Positions 9,083-17,266 are shown, numbered from the stretch's first letter. The stretch is 64,000 bases of DNA from an uncultured Bacteriovorax sp. (GCA_946481315.1 CAMLMH010000005.1:1-64000), one strand, 5' to 3'. Program-made: numbers and translations. The notes: generated by a model not told the origin, from the letters alone.

Positions 9083-9673
9083 CTATTCCAGTCCACCTTT
9101 CAGATTCATTAATACCAGCTTAGAAATCATTTTCAGCGTATCAAATACACCTGTTCCTTTTACTGCGACAGCTTCAAACTCCGGAACGTTCCACTTATTA
9201 AGGGCCGCTCGCAAATCAGCAACAGCTGTTGTGTTGGGAAGATCGCGTTTATTCCACTGCATAACCAGCGGAATCTTAGCCACATCGTAGCCTTGTTCGG
9301 TCAGATTTTTTTCCAGCGACTTAAGTGACTCAATGTTTGCTTCCATTCGCTCTACCTGCGAGTCGGCAACAAAAACGACTCCATCTACCCCACGTAGAAT
9401 GAGTTTGCGGGAAGCTTCATAAAAAACCTGTCCAGGAACTGTATAAAGATGAAATCGTGTTTTGAAGCCGCGTATTTCCCCCAGATCCAAAGGAAGAAAA
9501 TCAAAGAACAGGGTTCGTTCGTTTTCAGTATTAAGAGAAATAATATTCCCTTTACTGTCGCCACTGGTTTTCTGATACACGTACTGAATATTTGTTGTCT
9601 TACCACCCAGGCCCGGGCCGTAATAAACAATTTTACAGTTAACTTCTTTAGTAACGTAATTTACAAATGACAT
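9083..9673 (-). CDS. mglA: MglA-type small Ras-like GTPase
   Basis: Cytoplasmic GTPase of the bacterial MglA family, which sets cell polarity and drives gliding or invasion in myxobacteria and bdellovibrios. The 196-residue protein starts [20 protein letters not shown] and carries the P-loop GPGLGGKTT (19-27). The tyrosine/proline-containing switch segment [17 protein letters not shown] and the NKRD guanine-specificity motif follow. The Gly after the P-loop Leu and the TVPGQ DxxG-replacement are characteristic of MglA. It follows a small uncharacterised protein and the dnaX-ybaB-recR genes, all on the same strand with 12 bases or less between neighbours. That arrangement suggests co-transcription. 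Confidence 0.94.
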   Translation of the reverse strand: MSFVNYVTKEVNCKIVYYGPGLGGKTTNIQYVYQKTSGDSKGNIISLNTENERTLFFDFLPLDLGEIRGFKTRFHLYTVPGQVFYEASRKLILRGVDGVVFVADSQVERMEANIESLKSLEKNLTEQGYDVAKIPLVMQWNKRDLPNTTAVADLRAALNKWNVPEFEAVAVKGTGVFDTLKMISKLVLMNLKGGLE

Positions 9674-9685
9674 TCTTAAACCTTC

Positions 9686-10216
9686 TTATTTTCCTGCAAA
9701 AGCAAACAGCCTGTCCATTTCAGCATCTGAAATGTCTCCGAAAAGAAACTCCGCAGAGCTCTTTGCTGTTTGTGCTGTTACCTTCTGCTTTTCGTGATCC
9801 TGCATTTCGTGATTCAAATACTCACTAAAACTACCGGCTATTTCACGCATTTTGCTTTTGATAAATCCTGGATTAACTTCATCGTGATAGATCAATCCCA
9901 GGTAAAGTTCTTCATGTTCACACTCAATCGGGACAATATAGATACCCTGCTCAGAAGTATCAAAGCTGAGTCGATATCCTTCATTGCGTTTTTCTTTTGG
10001 GATAAAATCAGCAAGAGCTTTAGCAGCTTGCCATACACCGCCTAACAATGCTCCGATGGAAGATTTGGAAAGGCTGTTACCCATATTGTTGTTGTGATAA
10101 AGAACAACACCATCATAACGTATCATGAAAAACGAAAAGCGATTGATCTTGGCATCGATTTCACATGACTGAAAAAAACTTTCTACGTATTTAGGTATCT
10201 TGGAAGAATTACTCAT
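9686..10216 (-). CDS. Uncharacterised protein upstream of MglA, possible roadblock/LC7-like partner
   Basis: A 176-residue soluble protein. An alternating strand/helix segment (FSFFMIRYDGVVLYHNNN, a helix, then GYRLSFDTSEQGIYIVPIEC and EELYLGLIYHDE) is compatible with a roadblock/LC7-like fold, as in MglB. A charged helical tail with an acidic C-terminal helix follows. No diagnostic motif is present, so the fold is a guess from pattern and context. It lies 12 bases before mglA and 8 bases after recR, and is therefore likely co-expressed with the GTPase. It could be a GTPase-activating or scaffold partner, or unrelated. Confidence 0.5.
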   Translation of the reverse strand: MSNSSKIPKYVESFFQSCEIDAKINRFSFFMIRYDGVVLYHNNNMGNSLSKSSIGALLGGVWQAAKALADFIPKEKRNEGYRLSFDTSEQGIYIVPIECEHEELYLGLIYHDEVNPGFIKSKMREIAGSFSEYLNHEMQDHEKQKVTAQTAKSSAEFLFGDISDAEMDRLFAFAGK

Positions 10217-10224
10217 CTAACCTC

Positions 10225-10818
10225 TTATAAGTGTCTGCGATTTTCCAGGGCCTTGGTGATTGTAAGGGAATCAACAAACTCCAGACTTCCCCCCATGGGT
10301 ATACCGAATCCAATTCTGTCGACTCTGATTTCAGAAGGTACTGATTGCTTTATATATGCGCACGTAGCATCTCCCTCAACTGAAGGATTAACGGCTAAAA
10401 TAATTTCTTCAATATTTTCCAATTTGATTCGCTCAAAAAGAAAATCGAGTTTAAGTTCATCGGGTCCGATTCCCAGCAGAGGGTTGAGTACGCCAAACAA
10501 GATATGAAATTTACCTTTGAAGTGCCCGCTGCGCTCTATGGCCAGGCAATCTGTTACAGATTCTACTACGCATAGAGTTTTTGCATGACTGCGAACTTGA
10601 TCGGTACATACTTTACAACGTCGTTCATCACAGTACATGCCACACTTTTCACAGTGATTTAATTCGGCCAGGGACTTAACGGCTTCCGCGAATTCGACCA
10701 GATCAGCTTTATTCCACTTGGTCATTATCAGTGACTGGCGTAATGCCGTTTTCTCACCCACACCTGGCAGACGGGAAAACTGCTTTACTACTTTGAGCAA
10801 TTTTTCAGGTAATTCCAT
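10225..10818 (-). CDS. recR: Recombination mediator RecR
   Basis: Ring-forming recombination mediator that with RecO/RecF loads RecA at gaps. The 197 residues have the helix-hairpin-helix N-terminus (FSRLPGVGEKTALR), a four-cysteine zinc module CEKCGMYCDERRCKVC (about 57-72) and the Toprim domain. The Toprim domain starts CVVESVTDCLAIE and includes the Walker-like GVLNPLLGIGP and acidic residues. The length is the family norm. Three bases separate it from ybaB upstream, in the conserved dnaX-ybaB-recR order. Confidence 0.96.
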   Translation of the reverse strand: MELPEKLLKVVKQFSRLPGVGEKTALRQSLIMTKWNKADLVEFAEAVKSLAELNHCEKCGMYCDERRCKVCTDQVRSHAKTLCVVESVTDCLAIERSGHFKGKFHILFGVLNPLLGIGPDELKLDFLFERIKLENIEEIILAVNPSVEGDATCAYIKQSVPSEIRVDRIGFGIPMGGSLEFVDSLTITKALENRRHL

Positions 10819-10821
10819 TTT

Positions 10822-11133
10822 TTAGAACATACCCGGAATGTTAATACCACCTGTGATTTTTGACATCGCTCCGGAAACCATATCTTGTGATTCTTTAATC
10901 GCCTGATTAACTGCTGTTTTTACCAGATCTTCCAGACCGGCTACATCGTTTGGATCAACACATTCTTTATTAATTGTCAGAGAAACGATTTGTTGTTTCC
11001 CGGTGATTTTGATTTTAATCATTCCACCACCTGAAGATGTTTCAATCTCACGGCTTTCGAGCTCTTTTTGAAGCGTAGCCATTTTCTGTTGCATTTGTTG
11101 CGCCTGTTTCATCAGGTTTTGCATTCCTTTCAT
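10822..11133 (-). CDS. ybaB: YbaB/EbfC nucleoid-associated DNA-binding protein
   Basis: Small dimeric DNA-binding protein of 103 residues. A glutamine- and lysine-rich N-terminal helix (MKQAQQMQQKMATLQKELES) precedes the conserved strand segment GGGMIKIKITGKQQIVSLTI and a C-terminal helix ending in a glycine/methionine-rich tail. The position between dnaX and recR is the standard one for this family. It probably affects nucleoid structure or regulation; precise function is unsettled even in model species. Confidence 0.95.
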   Translation of the reverse strand: MKGMQNLMKQAQQMQQKMATLQKELESREIETSSGGGMIKIKITGKQQIVSLTINKECVDPNDVAGLEDLVKTAVNQAIKESQDMVSGAMSKITGGINIPGMF

Positions 11134-11143
11134 ATAAACCCCT

Positions 11144-12799
11144 TTATTTTTTGTTGTCTAAGATGACTTTATCGACTTTGGCATTAAAAATTTTTTCTGC
11201 CTCTTTTAGCAGTGGATTATTCTTAAATTGTTCAACTTTGTCTTTCATGGTGCTTTGCTCTTCCTGCTCGCGGATATCAGCCGTGGAGACAAAATTTTCA
11301 CTGGAACCAACTTCTTTTAGTTCCAGCTGAATATTCTTTTTATCGACTTCAAAATATTCGCTCAGGTTTTTCAGTAATTTTTCAAAAACACTTTCTTCGC
11401 GGAGATATTCCAGGAAAACCATTCCTGAATAACTAAATCCCAACTCAATATTTAGTCTCCCGTTTTCCAGCTTAAGAGGTGAGAGGGTATTACCCTGCTC
11501 CAGATTGGAAGCGGATGCTGGCGATTTAGCCGACAGATAATTGAGAAATCCTACCCAGCTCAGATCTTTTTTTTCCGTCTTTTCAACACCAGAACCAGGC
11601 GGCTGATTACTTGCTTCCGGTGCAACCGGAACAGGTCTGCTTTGAATTTCCTGAGCGGCTTCGGCCATGAGATGCTTTAGTTTTTCGCCGACACTTTCCG
11701 GCTGAGCTTGTGCTGCTGTTTGTGTTTGTGAACTTTGGCCGCTGATTTTTTGATTAAAAAAACTTCGGCGAAGGGCCACTTTGTACAACAGAACTTCAAA
11801 AGCTTTTTCCGGTGTAATGGAGTCGAAAAGCCATGTTGTTTCTTTCGCTATGGTCTCATAAATCCAGATTATCTCAGCTCGTGAGAGATCTTGAGGAAGC
11901 TGTACCAGCTTCAGATCTGCATAAACTTCATCCAGCAGCGAGGAAGAAATATTTTTCACCGGAACATTTTCTTCCAGCAGTTTATTATAAAGTCTTGATA
12001 GCGGTTCGGTGTCTCCGTTATAGAGAGCTGAAATCATTTTGCGAACTGATTTTGGTCCTGCCACCCCGAGTGACATGGTGAAGGTATCTTCTTTAATGAA
12101 ATTTTCTTCAGAAAATGTCAGTACCTGATCCAGTAGTGATTGCGTATCTCGAACTGAACCTCTTCCTAAAACGGCAAGCTGATGAATAAGTTCTTCATTT
12201 TCAAACTTAATACCTTCAGCTGCAGAAATCATTTTTATATTTTCGATAAGTTTCGTCACGCTCACATGGCGAAGATCGAAACGTTGACAACGGGACAGTA
12301 CCGTCCCTAAAAGTTTTTGCACCTCTGTTGTGGCAAAGATAAACACAACGTGAGCTGGTGGTTCTTCCAGGGTTTTCAAAAGTGCATTGAATGCATTTGT
12401 TGAAAGCATATGCACTTCATCGATAATATAAACTTTAAATCTTCCGGAAGTCGGCAGATAGTGAACATTGCTGATGAGTTCACGAATATTGTCGACACTG
12501 TTATTTGATGCCCCGTCGATCTCTATAACGTTCATCGAAGTTTCAGTATCAAAATCCAGACAGGCCCTACAAATACCGCAGGCATTTATATCACTGGTGA
12601 GGTTTTCACAGCGAATGGCCTTAGCAAAAATGCGGGCAATTGAAGTCTTTCCTACGCCTCGGGTGCCTACCAACATGTAAGCATGACCAATCTTATCTTT
12701 GGCAATTGCGTTTTGCAGAGAACGGGTGACGTGTTCCTGGCCTATGACGTCTTGAAATTTTTTGGGGCGCCACTTACGGGCTATTACCTGATAAGACAT
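11144..12799 (-). CDS. dnaX: DNA polymerase III tau (and possibly gamma) subunit DnaX
   Basis: Clamp-loader ATPase of 551 residues. The AAA+ domain begins MSYQVIARKWRPKKFQDVIG, with Walker A GTRGVGKTSIARIFAK (near 44-59), a four-cysteine zinc module (CENL..CGICRAC), Walker B YIIDEVHMLS, sensor ATTEVQKLLGTVLSRCQRF and GRGSVRDTQSLLDQ. A proline/glutamine-rich linker of about residues 355-410 leads to a tau-like C-terminal domain. At 11567-11574 eight consecutive A residues (minus strand) encode Glu-Lys-Lys. A -1 shift there would give a gamma-like protein of about 424 residues. Downstream of ffs and first in the dnaX-ybaB-recR-mglA series. Confidence 0.96.
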   Translation of the reverse strand: MSYQVIARKWRPKKFQDVIGQEHVTRSLQNAIAKDKIGHAYMLVGTRGVGKTSIARIFAKAIRCENLTSDINACGICRACLDFDTETSMNVIEIDGASNNSVDNIRELISNVHYLPTSGRFKVYIIDEVHMLSTNAFNALLKTLEEPPAHVVFIFATTEVQKLLGTVLSRCQRFDLRHVSVTKLIENIKMISAAEGIKFENEELIHQLAVLGRGSVRDTQSLLDQVLTFSEENFIKEDTFTMSLGVAGPKSVRKMISALYNGDTEPLSRLYNKLLEENVPVKNISSSLLDEVYADLKLVQLPQDLSRAEIIWIYETIAKETTWLFDSITPEKAFEVLLYKVALRRSFFNQKISGQSSQTQTAAQAQPESVGEKLKHLMAEAAQEIQSRPVPVAPEASNQPPGSGVEKTEKKDLSWVGFLNYLSAKSPASASNLEQGNTLSPLKLENGRLNIELGFSYSGMVFLEYLREESVFEKLLKNLSEYFEVDKKNIQLELKEVGSSENFVSTADIREQEEQSTMKDKVEQFKNNPLLKEAEKIFNAKVDKVILDNKK

Positions 12800-12872
12800 T
12801 TAATCCCTTGAAAAATCTGAACTTTTATTCAGCTTAAAAGGTAATGAATTTTAGGGGATTAGTAAATGTTTT

Positions 12873-12982
12873 AGGGGAGCTTAATAAGAAGTAGCTAGGA
12901 AAACAGCACAAAGCAGTAACAGACACCGTTGCTTCCTTCCGGACCTGGCGGGGTTCACCGAACATACCTTTGCCGCTCCCTA
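12873..12982 (-). ncRNA. ffs: Signal recognition particle RNA, small (4.5S) type
   Basis: On the minus strand the highly conserved SRP apical sequence CCAGGTCCGGAAGGAAGCA occurs near 12930-12948. The ends of the roughly 110-base region pair: GGGAGC at the 5' side (12975-12980) is complementary to GCTCCC at the 3' side (12875-12880), forming the long helix typical of the Alu-less bacterial RNA. Length is close to the 114 bases of E. coli. It pairs with Ffh in co-translational targeting. A good sigma70-like promoter lies just upstream, and dnaX follows on the same strand. Exact ends are estimated. Confidence 0.93.
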
Positions 12983-12994
12983 ACTACCGAGAGC

Positions 12995-13023
12995 ATACTA
13001 TTTTAAGCTTACTTAGAGGTCAA
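12995..13023 (-). promoter_or_regulatory. Promoter of the SRP RNA gene
   Basis: Minus-strand TTGACC (-35, 13018-13023) and TAGTAT (-10, 12995-13000) with a 17-base spacer. The expected transcription start is around 12985-12989, just before the predicted RNA 5' end. The -35 box overlaps the stop codon of the upstream exported-protein gene. Confidence 0.6.
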
Positions 13024-13517
13024 GGCTTAACGTGCGCTTTAACGCTCTTTGCTTGGCCAATTTTTTCTTCTCCGATCTGGGTAATCGAGTCTCCGCCAAA
13101 AATGTAAACCGCAGCAAGAAGGTTAAGATCATTCTGAACAAAATCTATATGCTCAGGAGAGAAACTCTTTACCGGAAGACGGAAATAAGTGGTCTGGTTC
13201 TGGTCAAAAGTCACCATAAGTTCATCGACAAAATTATTTGTTTGTAAATAAGCAACCTTGCCGCTTCCAACGTATACGCAAAGTGTGGCTTCACTACGGG
13301 TAAGGAGCTTAAAGGTTTCGCTGTATAATTCTGTTGGTTGCATTCTTTCCCAAGCAAGCTTAAGCAGAAGATCGTTTTCTATAACATCATTTAGTTCCGC
13401 TTTTTCCACACTTTGGATTTCTACCGCAATTTCCGATGGACACTGTGAAGTATCTACTCGCCCGTAAACTGATAATGGCACCAGTAGAGCTGTTAAAATC
13501 GTGAACATGGTCTTCAT
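13020..13517 (-). CDS. Exported protein of unknown function
   Basis: A 165-residue protein starting MKTMFTILTALLVPLSVYGR, a clear Sec signal peptide with a likely cut after the Gly/Ala-type residue near 18-20. The mature part is mixed alpha/beta with two cysteines (QCPSEIA and TLCVYVG) that could form one disulfide. No known domain is recognised. The ATG at 13517 is chosen over an upstream in-frame start because AGGAAG lies 5 bases before it and it begins the signal peptide. Located between tRNA-Ser(GGA) and ffs, same strand, probably its own unit. Confidence 0.7.
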   Translation of the reverse strand: MKTMFTILTALLVPLSVYGRVDTSQCPSEIAVEIQSVEKAELNDVIENDLLLKLAWERMQPTELYSETFKLLTRSEATLCVYVGSGKVAYLQTNNFVDELMVTFDQNQTTYFRLPVKSFSPEHIDFVQNDLNLLAAVYIFGGDSITQIGEEKIGQAKSVKAHVKP

Positions 13518-13555
13518 AAAAACTTCCTTTTGAAACTGCATTCAGATGAAAAAAA

Positions 13556-13646
13556 TGGCGGAGAACATGGGATTCGAACCCACGATACCCTTTTGAGGTA
13601 TACTCCCTTTCCAAGGGAGCGCCTTCGACCACTCGGCCAATTCTCC
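13556..13646 (-). tRNA. tRNA-Ser, anticodon GGA
   Basis: The minus strand folds as a 91-base class II tRNA with encoded CCA. The acceptor pairs GGAGAAT-like 5' bases with GTTCTCC and has discriminator G. The anticodon stem CTCCC/GGGAG carries loop TTGGAAA (anticodon GGA, reads UCC/UCU), a long variable arm with stem TACC/GGTA follows, and the T loop is GGTTCGAATCC. The length and variable arm are the serine hallmark. Lies downstream of tadA on the same strand. Confidence 0.95.
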
Positions 13647-13689
13647 GTATATGAGCGACAGAAGTTCTATCATGGCCAGAAGGATTGAT

Positions 13690-14172
13690 CTAGCCCTTAT
13701 TATAAGACGTTCGTTTCTCTTTAAAAAAAGTAGAAAGCAGGCGAGAGCATTCGAAGTGCCGAAGACCGCCCGAAACAGCAAAAGAGTGATTTAGCTTTTT
13801 ATCTTTATAGAAATTGTAATTTAGGCTGAGAGCTCCACCTTTGGCATCATAGGCACCGAAAAAAAGTTTCCCAATTCTCGCCTGAACCATGGCACTCAGA
13901 CACATTGGACATGGTTCCAGGGTGACATAGAGGGCACAATTGGTTAGTCGCCAGTTGTTCAACTTACGGGACGCTTCCATGATCGCCAGAATCTCTGCGT
14001 GTCCGCAGGGATTATTGACTTTTTCTTTTTCATTGTGCGCCCGGGCAAGAATATTCCCTTTTTCATCAACAATGACTGCCCCTATAGGAACTTCATCTTC
14101 CCGATAAGCCTTTTGCGCTTCCTTAAGCGCCTCGTCCATCAGCCACAATTGATCAGTAAGTGAGTCATGCAT
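13690..14172 (-). CDS. tadA: tRNA-specific adenosine deaminase TadA
   Basis: Deaminates A34 of tRNA-Arg(ACG) to inosine. The 160-residue cytidine-deaminase fold shows VPIGAVIVD, the zinc and proton-shuttle motif HAEILAIMEA (His and catalytic Glu) and PCPMCLSAM with the two zinc cysteines, then ARIGKLFFGAYDAKGGA. Its start overlaps the end of the upstream PilZ-like gene by 8 bases. Its substrate tRNA-Arg(ACG) is also encoded in this window at 35581-35657. Identity is secure. Confidence 0.95.
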   Translation of the reverse strand: MHDSLTDQLWLMDEALKEAQKAYREDEVPIGAVIVDEKGNILARAHNEKEKVNNPCGHAEILAIMEASRKLNNWRLTNCALYVTLEPCPMCLSAMVQARIGKLFFGAYDAKGGALSLNYNFYKDKKLNHSFAVSGGLRHFECSRLLSTFFKEKRTSYNKG

Positions 14173-14884
14173 TGGCGAACTTCATTTTTTTCTTGGAGTA
14201 CTTTTGCTTTTTCCATAAAGATTCCAGTAGTCCATAACGTTTTTTATTACTACGGCTATCGAACTTAAACTGCACCCCATAAATCAATGGACGTCCGATA
14301 AGATCACGGCGTTTACTCATAATCTGGCCTCTTAATAAAACAGATTCTTTATCCAGATTGGCCGAAATCACAATCTCCTGGCCAAGTTTTAATTCTTTAA
14401 ACATGGCTACACAGCCGGCCTGACGTCGTAAATCTGTTAGGCGAGCTGGAAATTCCTGTTCATCTGACTTAACGGAAATTTTTAAATCATCCCGATAACG
14501 AAAATCGTATTCCCACCAGCTGACCTGGGGGTAATAGATGGGAGATGAAAGAATATACATTTTCAAAATGAGAATCAGCAAAGCCGATAAATAAAGAAAA
14601 CCGATGTGGGGGTGAGGGTGGATAAAATATTGTTCGTATGCCTTATAAAGAAGATGGAAAAAAATCAGGAAGGAAAATGTCCAGTAGGTATAGTAGCGAT
14701 GCTTAATCGTTTTGTAATATGGTTTGGCCAGCCAGAGGAAGAGCACCAGACGCAATCCCAAACGAAAGCGGGGATTGTCTACAATCTCCGTCATAATAGC
14801 CAGGTGAATAAGAAAAAAAAGTGTTCTTAACAAAAACTTGATCGTTTTAGTTTCAGTTCTAAAATTCTGCTCGATATTTTCCAT
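14165..14884 (-). CDS. Membrane protein with PilZ-like C-terminal domain
   Basis: A 239-residue protein. The N-terminal half has about four hydrophobic segments (residues roughly 15-130, for example YWTFSFLIFFHLLY and IGFLYLSALLILILKMYIL). The C-terminal half resembles a PilZ domain: RYRDDLKI, then ARLTDLRRQAGCVAMF at the position of the DxSxxG cyclic-di-GMP motif, then GQIMSKRRDLIGRPLIYGVQF. The RxxxR and DxSxxG signatures are degenerate, so nucleotide binding is uncertain. It overlaps tadA by 8 bases. The role could be c-di-GMP-linked envelope or motility control, but that is inference. Confidence 0.6.
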   Translation of the reverse strand: MENIEQNFRTETKTIKFLLRTLFFLIHLAIMTEIVDNPRFRLGLRLVLFLWLAKPYYKTIKHRYYTYWTFSFLIFFHLLYKAYEQYFIHPHPHIGFLYLSALLILILKMYILSSPIYYPQVSWWEYDFRYRDDLKISVKSDEQEFPARLTDLRRQAGCVAMFKELKLGQEIVISANLDKESVLLRGQIMSKRRDLIGRPLIYGVQFKFDSRSNKKRYGLLESLWKKQKYSKKKMKFANA

Positions 14885-15006
14885 GATCTAAGTATAACTC
14901 ATACCTGATAAAAATCTCTAAATCTTCACACAAAAATGTTTAACACTTTTCGAAAAACTTGATTAGACTGGTATGTACATTAATAACTTTTTTTTAAGGA
15001 TGGAAA

Positions 15007-16113
15007 ATGAAAAAGGTACTTGCGATTACATCGCTCGCAGTTTTATCAACAACTGCATCTGCATTTGATTACAAATTTAGCTTAGAAGGCCGTACAGATT
15101 TCGTTAACGGAAACGTTAAGACAACAACTGGAGCTACTCCAACTACAACAACAGAGAAATTTAATAACTTCTCTGCTGGTCTTATTCGTTTAAACATGAT
15201 GGGTAATGTAAATGAAAATCTTACTTACCGTCTTCGTTACCGTTTTGTTAATGCTGCTCACAACCCAACTTCTGGCGTAAGAGAAACTGTTCCACCACCA
15301 AATGGACTAGATTACCTTTACGTTGACCACAAAAATCAGTGGTTCACAACTCGTTTCGGTAAACAAAACTGGGTAGACGCTTACGGACGCGAGTCTTACT
15401 TTTCAGGAACTGACGTATTTCTAGTTTCTGGAGCAGCTACAAACTATAAAACAGCTTTCGGATCAGACTACCGTTACGGTGTTTCTGCTATTATGAAACT
15501 TGCCGAAACAAACATTGTAACTCTGGCTGTTTCTAACCCTAACGTAACAATGACTGATACAACTGGAACAGAAGAGAAGAACACTGGCCTGGCAATGGGA
15601 GCTTACTATAATGGTAACTTCGCTGATAAAATGTTCCAACCAACTCTTGGTTATACAACTGCTAAGCAAAATGGCGACAAAGATGCTGCAGCAGCTGCTC
15701 AGACTAAAGACTCAGATAACTCAATCTGGAACGCTGGTTTCAGATCAGAAGTTGCTGGCTTCACAATTGATGCTGACTACAAGGTAAATGAAGTAGAAAA
15801 CAGAAATGCAGGAACAAACACTGCGGCTGCAAACCTAAAATCTGAAACTAAGTCTATCTATACTATGGTTTCTTATAACGCTGGTGAATTCACTCCAATT
15901 GCTTTCTACATCAATGATAAGCATGATGCAGAAACAGCAGCGCTAGATTATAAGCGTAACGCATTTGCTGTAGGTACATTCTGGAAGCCAATGGCAGACG
16001 TTAACTTCCGTTACCACGCAATGTTCTCAAATGACGTTAAGAAATTTGATACTGCTGCTTCTGGTAAAGTGACTGATAAGAGATTCTGGTTAGGTTTCAA
16101 AGCTGATATCTAA
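15007..16113 (+). CDS. Outer-membrane porin-like beta-barrel protein
   Basis: A 368-residue protein with a textbook Sec signal peptide (MKKVLAITSLAVLSTTASAF) and a mature part made of short alternating amphipathic strands rich in Tyr, Asn, Thr and Gly. Examples are ENLTYRLRYRF, FTTRFGKQNW and VNFRYHAMFSND; the C-terminus is KRFWLGFKADI. The pattern resembles general or phosphate-type porins. No family-specific residue could be fixed. Codon choice is markedly more uniform (GCT, AAC, GTA) than in neighbours, suggesting high expression. A strong terminator follows and AAGGA precedes the ATG. pstS is 130 bases downstream, which makes anion or phosphate permeation a plausible guess. Confidence 0.75.
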   Translation: MKKVLAITSLAVLSTTASAFDYKFSLEGRTDFVNGNVKTTTGATPTTTTEKFNNFSAGLIRLNMMGNVNENLTYRLRYRFVNAAHNPTSGVRETVPPPNGLDYLYVDHKNQWFTTRFGKQNWVDAYGRESYFSGTDVFLVSGAATNYKTAFGSDYRYGVSAIMKLAETNIVTLAVSNPNVTMTDTTGTEEKNTGLAMGAYYNGNFADKMFQPTLGYTTAKQNGDKDAAAAAQTKDSDNSIWNAGFRSEVAGFTIDADYKVNEVENRNAGTNTAAANLKSETKSIYTMVSYNAGEFTPIAFYINDKHDAETAALDYKRNAFAVGTFWKPMADVNFRYHAMFSNDVKKFDTAASGKVTDKRFWLGFKADI

Positions 16114-16139
16114 TCATCGCGTCTGATATTCTTGAAGTG

Positions 16140-16165
16140 GGGGGCCAAAAGCCCCCTTTTTTTTT
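16140..16165 (+). terminator. Intrinsic terminator after the porin gene
   Basis: Perfect six-base stem GGGGGC/GCCCCC with a five-base loop (CAAAA), followed by nine T residues. A canonical strong rho-independent terminator 26 bases after the porin stop. Confidence 0.92.
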
Positions 16166-16243
16166 GACTCAATCCTGACATTACTTTTCAAGAAAATATT
16201 CTTATCATTCTAAAAATGTAATCTTTTCCATGTGAGGTTAATT

Positions 16244-17236
16244 GTGCTCAAAAATTTATTGATGTTTCTCGTACTGTCTTTGTCTTTTAGCATTTCTGCT
16301 GCTCAAAAGATTAACGGTGCAGGCGCTACATTTCCTTATCCAATCTACTCAAAGTGGTTTGCGGAATATAGAAAAATTAAAGGTGACGTGGAATTTAATT
16401 ACCAGTCAATCGGAAGCGGAGGAGGAATCAAACAAGTCCTCGCCCAGACAGTAGACTTCGGTGCTACCGATGCAGCAATGACTGACGCTGAATTAAAGCA
16501 GGCAAAATACCCAATAACCCACATCCCAACCGTTATAGGTGCTGTGACTGTTGCATATAATGCTTCAGGTGTTCCTGCCAATTTAATGCTGGACGGACAA
16601 ACAATCGCGGCAATTTTCCAGGGCAAAATCAGCAAATGGAATGATCCAGTGATTGCCAAATTAAACCCAAAAGCAAAACTTCCTGCGACTGATATTCTCG
16701 TTGTACGCAGAGCTGATGGGTCGGGAACAACAGCTGTTTTCACTGAATTTCTGGCAGCTGTTTCACCAGAATGGAAATCAGCTGTAGGTTCTGGTAAAAA
16801 CATCAACTGGCCTGCCGGAATCGGAGCCAAAGGCAATGAAGGTGTTACTGCCATGATTGCTCAGACTGACGGTGCTATCGGATACGTCGAACTGGCCTAT
16901 GCGATCAATAATAAGCTCAACATGGCTTCGGTTAAGAATGCAAAGGGTGAGTTTATTTCACCATCTGTGAAATCAATTACTGCTGCTGGGAATGCTGTAA
17001 AAGAAGTTAAAGAAGACATGCGGATTTCAATCATCAATTCGCAGGAAAAAGGTGCGTATCCAATTTCTGCATTTACTTATATTTTATTACCTCAGGATCC
17101 GAAATCAGCCGCTATTAAAGAAACCAAAATGTTTTTACAGTGGGCACTGACTAAAGGTCAAAGCTATGCAGCTAATCTGCACTATGCTCCTTTACCTAAA
17201 AAGGTTGCAGATAAACTCAGCTCAACTCTAAAGTAA
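16244..17236 (+). CDS. pstS: Phosphate ABC transporter substrate-binding protein PstS
   Basis: Periplasmic phosphate-binding protein of 330 residues. A signal peptide (KNLLMFLVLSLSFSISAAQ) is followed by INGAGATFPYPIYSKWF, NYQSIGSGGGIKQ, DFGATDAAM and VRRADGSGTTAVFTEFL, the phosphate-contacting loops of the PstS family. The GTG at 16244 is preferred, with GAGG seven bases upstream; an in-frame GTG at 16232 overlaps that ribosome site. No pstC, pstA, pstB or phoU adjoins it. It ends in a strong terminator, so it is a solitary binding protein whose permease must lie elsewhere. Confidence 0.94.
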   Translation: MLKNLLMFLVLSLSFSISAAQKINGAGATFPYPIYSKWFAEYRKIKGDVEFNYQSIGSGGGIKQVLAQTVDFGATDAAMTDAELKQAKYPITHIPTVIGAVTVAYNASGVPANLMLDGQTIAAIFQGKISKWNDPVIAKLNPKAKLPATDILVVRRADGSGTTAVFTEFLAAVSPEWKSAVGSGKNINWPAGIGAKGNEGVTAMIAQTDGAIGYVELAYAINNKLNMASVKNAKGEFISPSVKSITAAGNAVKEVKEDMRISIINSQEKGAYPISAFTYILLPQDPKSAAIKETKMFLQWALTKGQSYAANLHYAPLPKKVADKLSSTLK

Positions 17237-17242
17237 AACATT

Positions 17243-17266
17243 AAGGCCGGTTATCCGGCCTTTTTT
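17243..17266 (+). terminator. Intrinsic terminator after pstS
   Basis: Eight-base stem AAGGCCGG/CCGGCCTT with TTAT loop and a six-T tail. The T tail overlaps the stop codon of the convergent TSUP permease gene; on the opposite strand the hairpin could also slow that transcript, though its U tract is poor. Confidence 0.9.

Noticed and set aside
9070..9086. Small perfect hairpin ATAGAAA/TTTCTAT between the hydrolase and mglA
   Set aside because: AT-rich seven-base stem without a T tract on either strand; too weak to call a terminator.
11833..12081. 82-codon plus-strand open frame inside dnaX
   Set aside because: Antisense shadow of a highly conserved gene; no ribosome site or recognisable protein.
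16170..16200. Possible PhoB box before pstS
   Set aside because: Only one CTGACAT-like half-site, without a second repeat at the 11-base spacing.
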